From assembly GCA_038030265.1 (NCBI GenBank), contig CM075941.1:39060164-39124163 (forward strand): DNA of 64,000 nucleotides, in the 5' to 3' direction. The notes beneath the pieces are model-generated. The model searched no databases. It worked only from the letters and a program-made list of their open reading frames with translations, and was not told the origin of the DNA. A program made the translations under genes and the position numbers. Source of the DNA: Corythucha ciliata. Taxonomy: Eukaryota; Arthropoda; Insecta; Hemiptera; Tingidae. Below, piece after piece: positions 63,244-64,000 of the stretch; position 1 is the first letter of the stretch, and every line of letters begins with the position of its first letter.

Positions 63244-64000
63244 AATTTATTAAAATTTTAATATTTTTAAAACTTGTTATCACCTCTCCATTCACACACT
63301 CTTACCCCCACCCCCTCCCCTAAACAAGTAGAGGCGGTAATGGACCTACCGCCACTACCAACCAGTCCAATTGTTCTCCCCACTCAACGATAAACGTGTG
63401 CATGTTGGAAATTATTTCGAATTTTCGAATTTCATCCCCTATTGTAATCCCCCCCCCCCCAATTCAACTTTATCAAGAAATTTCTGTGGTAATCGAAGAC
63501 TTTTGTTAGGTTAATTTAATGTTAGGTCAGCATTTTTTAGTTGAATTTTGAAGATGGGGGTAAACGAGTGACGTTTGGCGTTTTTCAAAAATTGCATCCC
63601 TTATTTTCTCCTTCAACATTTTTTAGAAATTTCTATCATAATCATAGTGTTTGTTCCATATCAACTGGTAATTGTGGTGACTGCTTGACCATATCAAGCC
63701 CCATTTTCCACCCCTCCCTTTCCACCATTTACCCCACGTACAAAACCGACCGAGGTGTTATGACTATTGATTTCTGGGCCAAAGTTTTTTATTATTATAG
63801 ACATGTATTTTGAAGGACTAGCGTTTAGGATTATTATTTTTGGGGTTTTTAAAAAAAGGCTTCATACATGTAGAGAAATTAACCAATTTTAAATCAAATC
63901 CTAAAAGAAATATGCAAGAAATGGAAGACAGATGAATGAGAAGTTGAATCTGGGGGGGGGGGTTGTAATGGGTGGATGAAAAGGATGCCGCGAGTGATTT
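63244..64000. other. Unassigned sequence plus repeat fragments
   Basis: Contains poly-C (63450-63461), the diverged repeat-unit piece at 63650-63790, and the start of the direct repeat 63850-64000 that leaves the window. No gene. Confidence 0.5.

Overview
The window reads as a gene-poor, AT-rich stretch of an animal genome, most likely an arthropod. Evidence for this is the mixture of Tc1/mariner, Copia, Gypsy, PHD-finger non-LTR and tyrosine-recombinase relics, intron-style splice signals, and the absence of any bacterial gene layout. I cannot name the species from sequence alone. I recognise no intact host gene. Nearly everything that can be identified is a transposable element, a relic of one, an inserted virus-like sequence, or a degenerate short-period repeat.

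Layout. 1-7000: degenerate ~25-40 bp repeats, a recent 1.6 kb tandem duplication carrying a tRNA-like sequence, and a 24-residue reverse-transcriptase relic. 7000-13600: mostly unassignable sequence with small palindromic MITEs. 13600-19030: a tRNA-like SINE head, more degenerate repeats, and a 2.05 kb mariner-derived foldback (15638-17685). 19030-23500: unassigned sequence, then a foldback carrying a tRNA-Thr-like core, two MITEs and a ~300 bp tandem repeat. 23600-25840: two unidentified ORFs, a broken RNA-virus polymerase relic, and directly after it an internally deleted non-LTR retrotransposon. 26400-28100: MITEs.

28600-40640 is a nested and rearranged block. A pogo-like element is bounded by TIRs at 28719 and 34816. 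It holds a mariner fragment, an inverted copy of the ~300 bp repeat, a tyrosine-recombinase-like fragment, and a duplicated piece of its own flanks. It is followed by a Gypsy-type element (34847-40634, 121/117 bp LTRs, AAGTC target duplication). The Gypsy gag is split by a captured coding sequence of unknown identity, a Copia relic, a second tRNA-Thr foldback with a 12 bp target duplication, and a PHD-finger non-LTR element.

40640-53340: mostly unassigned, with a MITE, a 0.6 kb foldback between two 440 bp direct repeats, degenerate repeats, twin hairpins and a minus-strand non-LTR relic. 53467-57989: a 5'-truncated Copia element with a recognisable 3' LTR. 58269-59140: a possible two-exon ORF running into a foldback. 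60257-61712: a foldback transposon with arms of ~145 bp tandem units and a perfect 9 bp target duplication. 62000-64000: small repeats, a second tyrosine-recombinase relic and a tRNA-like sequence.

The main theme is palindromes. At least six unrelated element families have become foldbacks, one by inverted duplication of a mariner 3' half and one built around a tRNA-Thr. The second theme is RNA-virus-like sequence lodged next to or inside retroelements. All identities come from reading motifs by eye; no database search was run.
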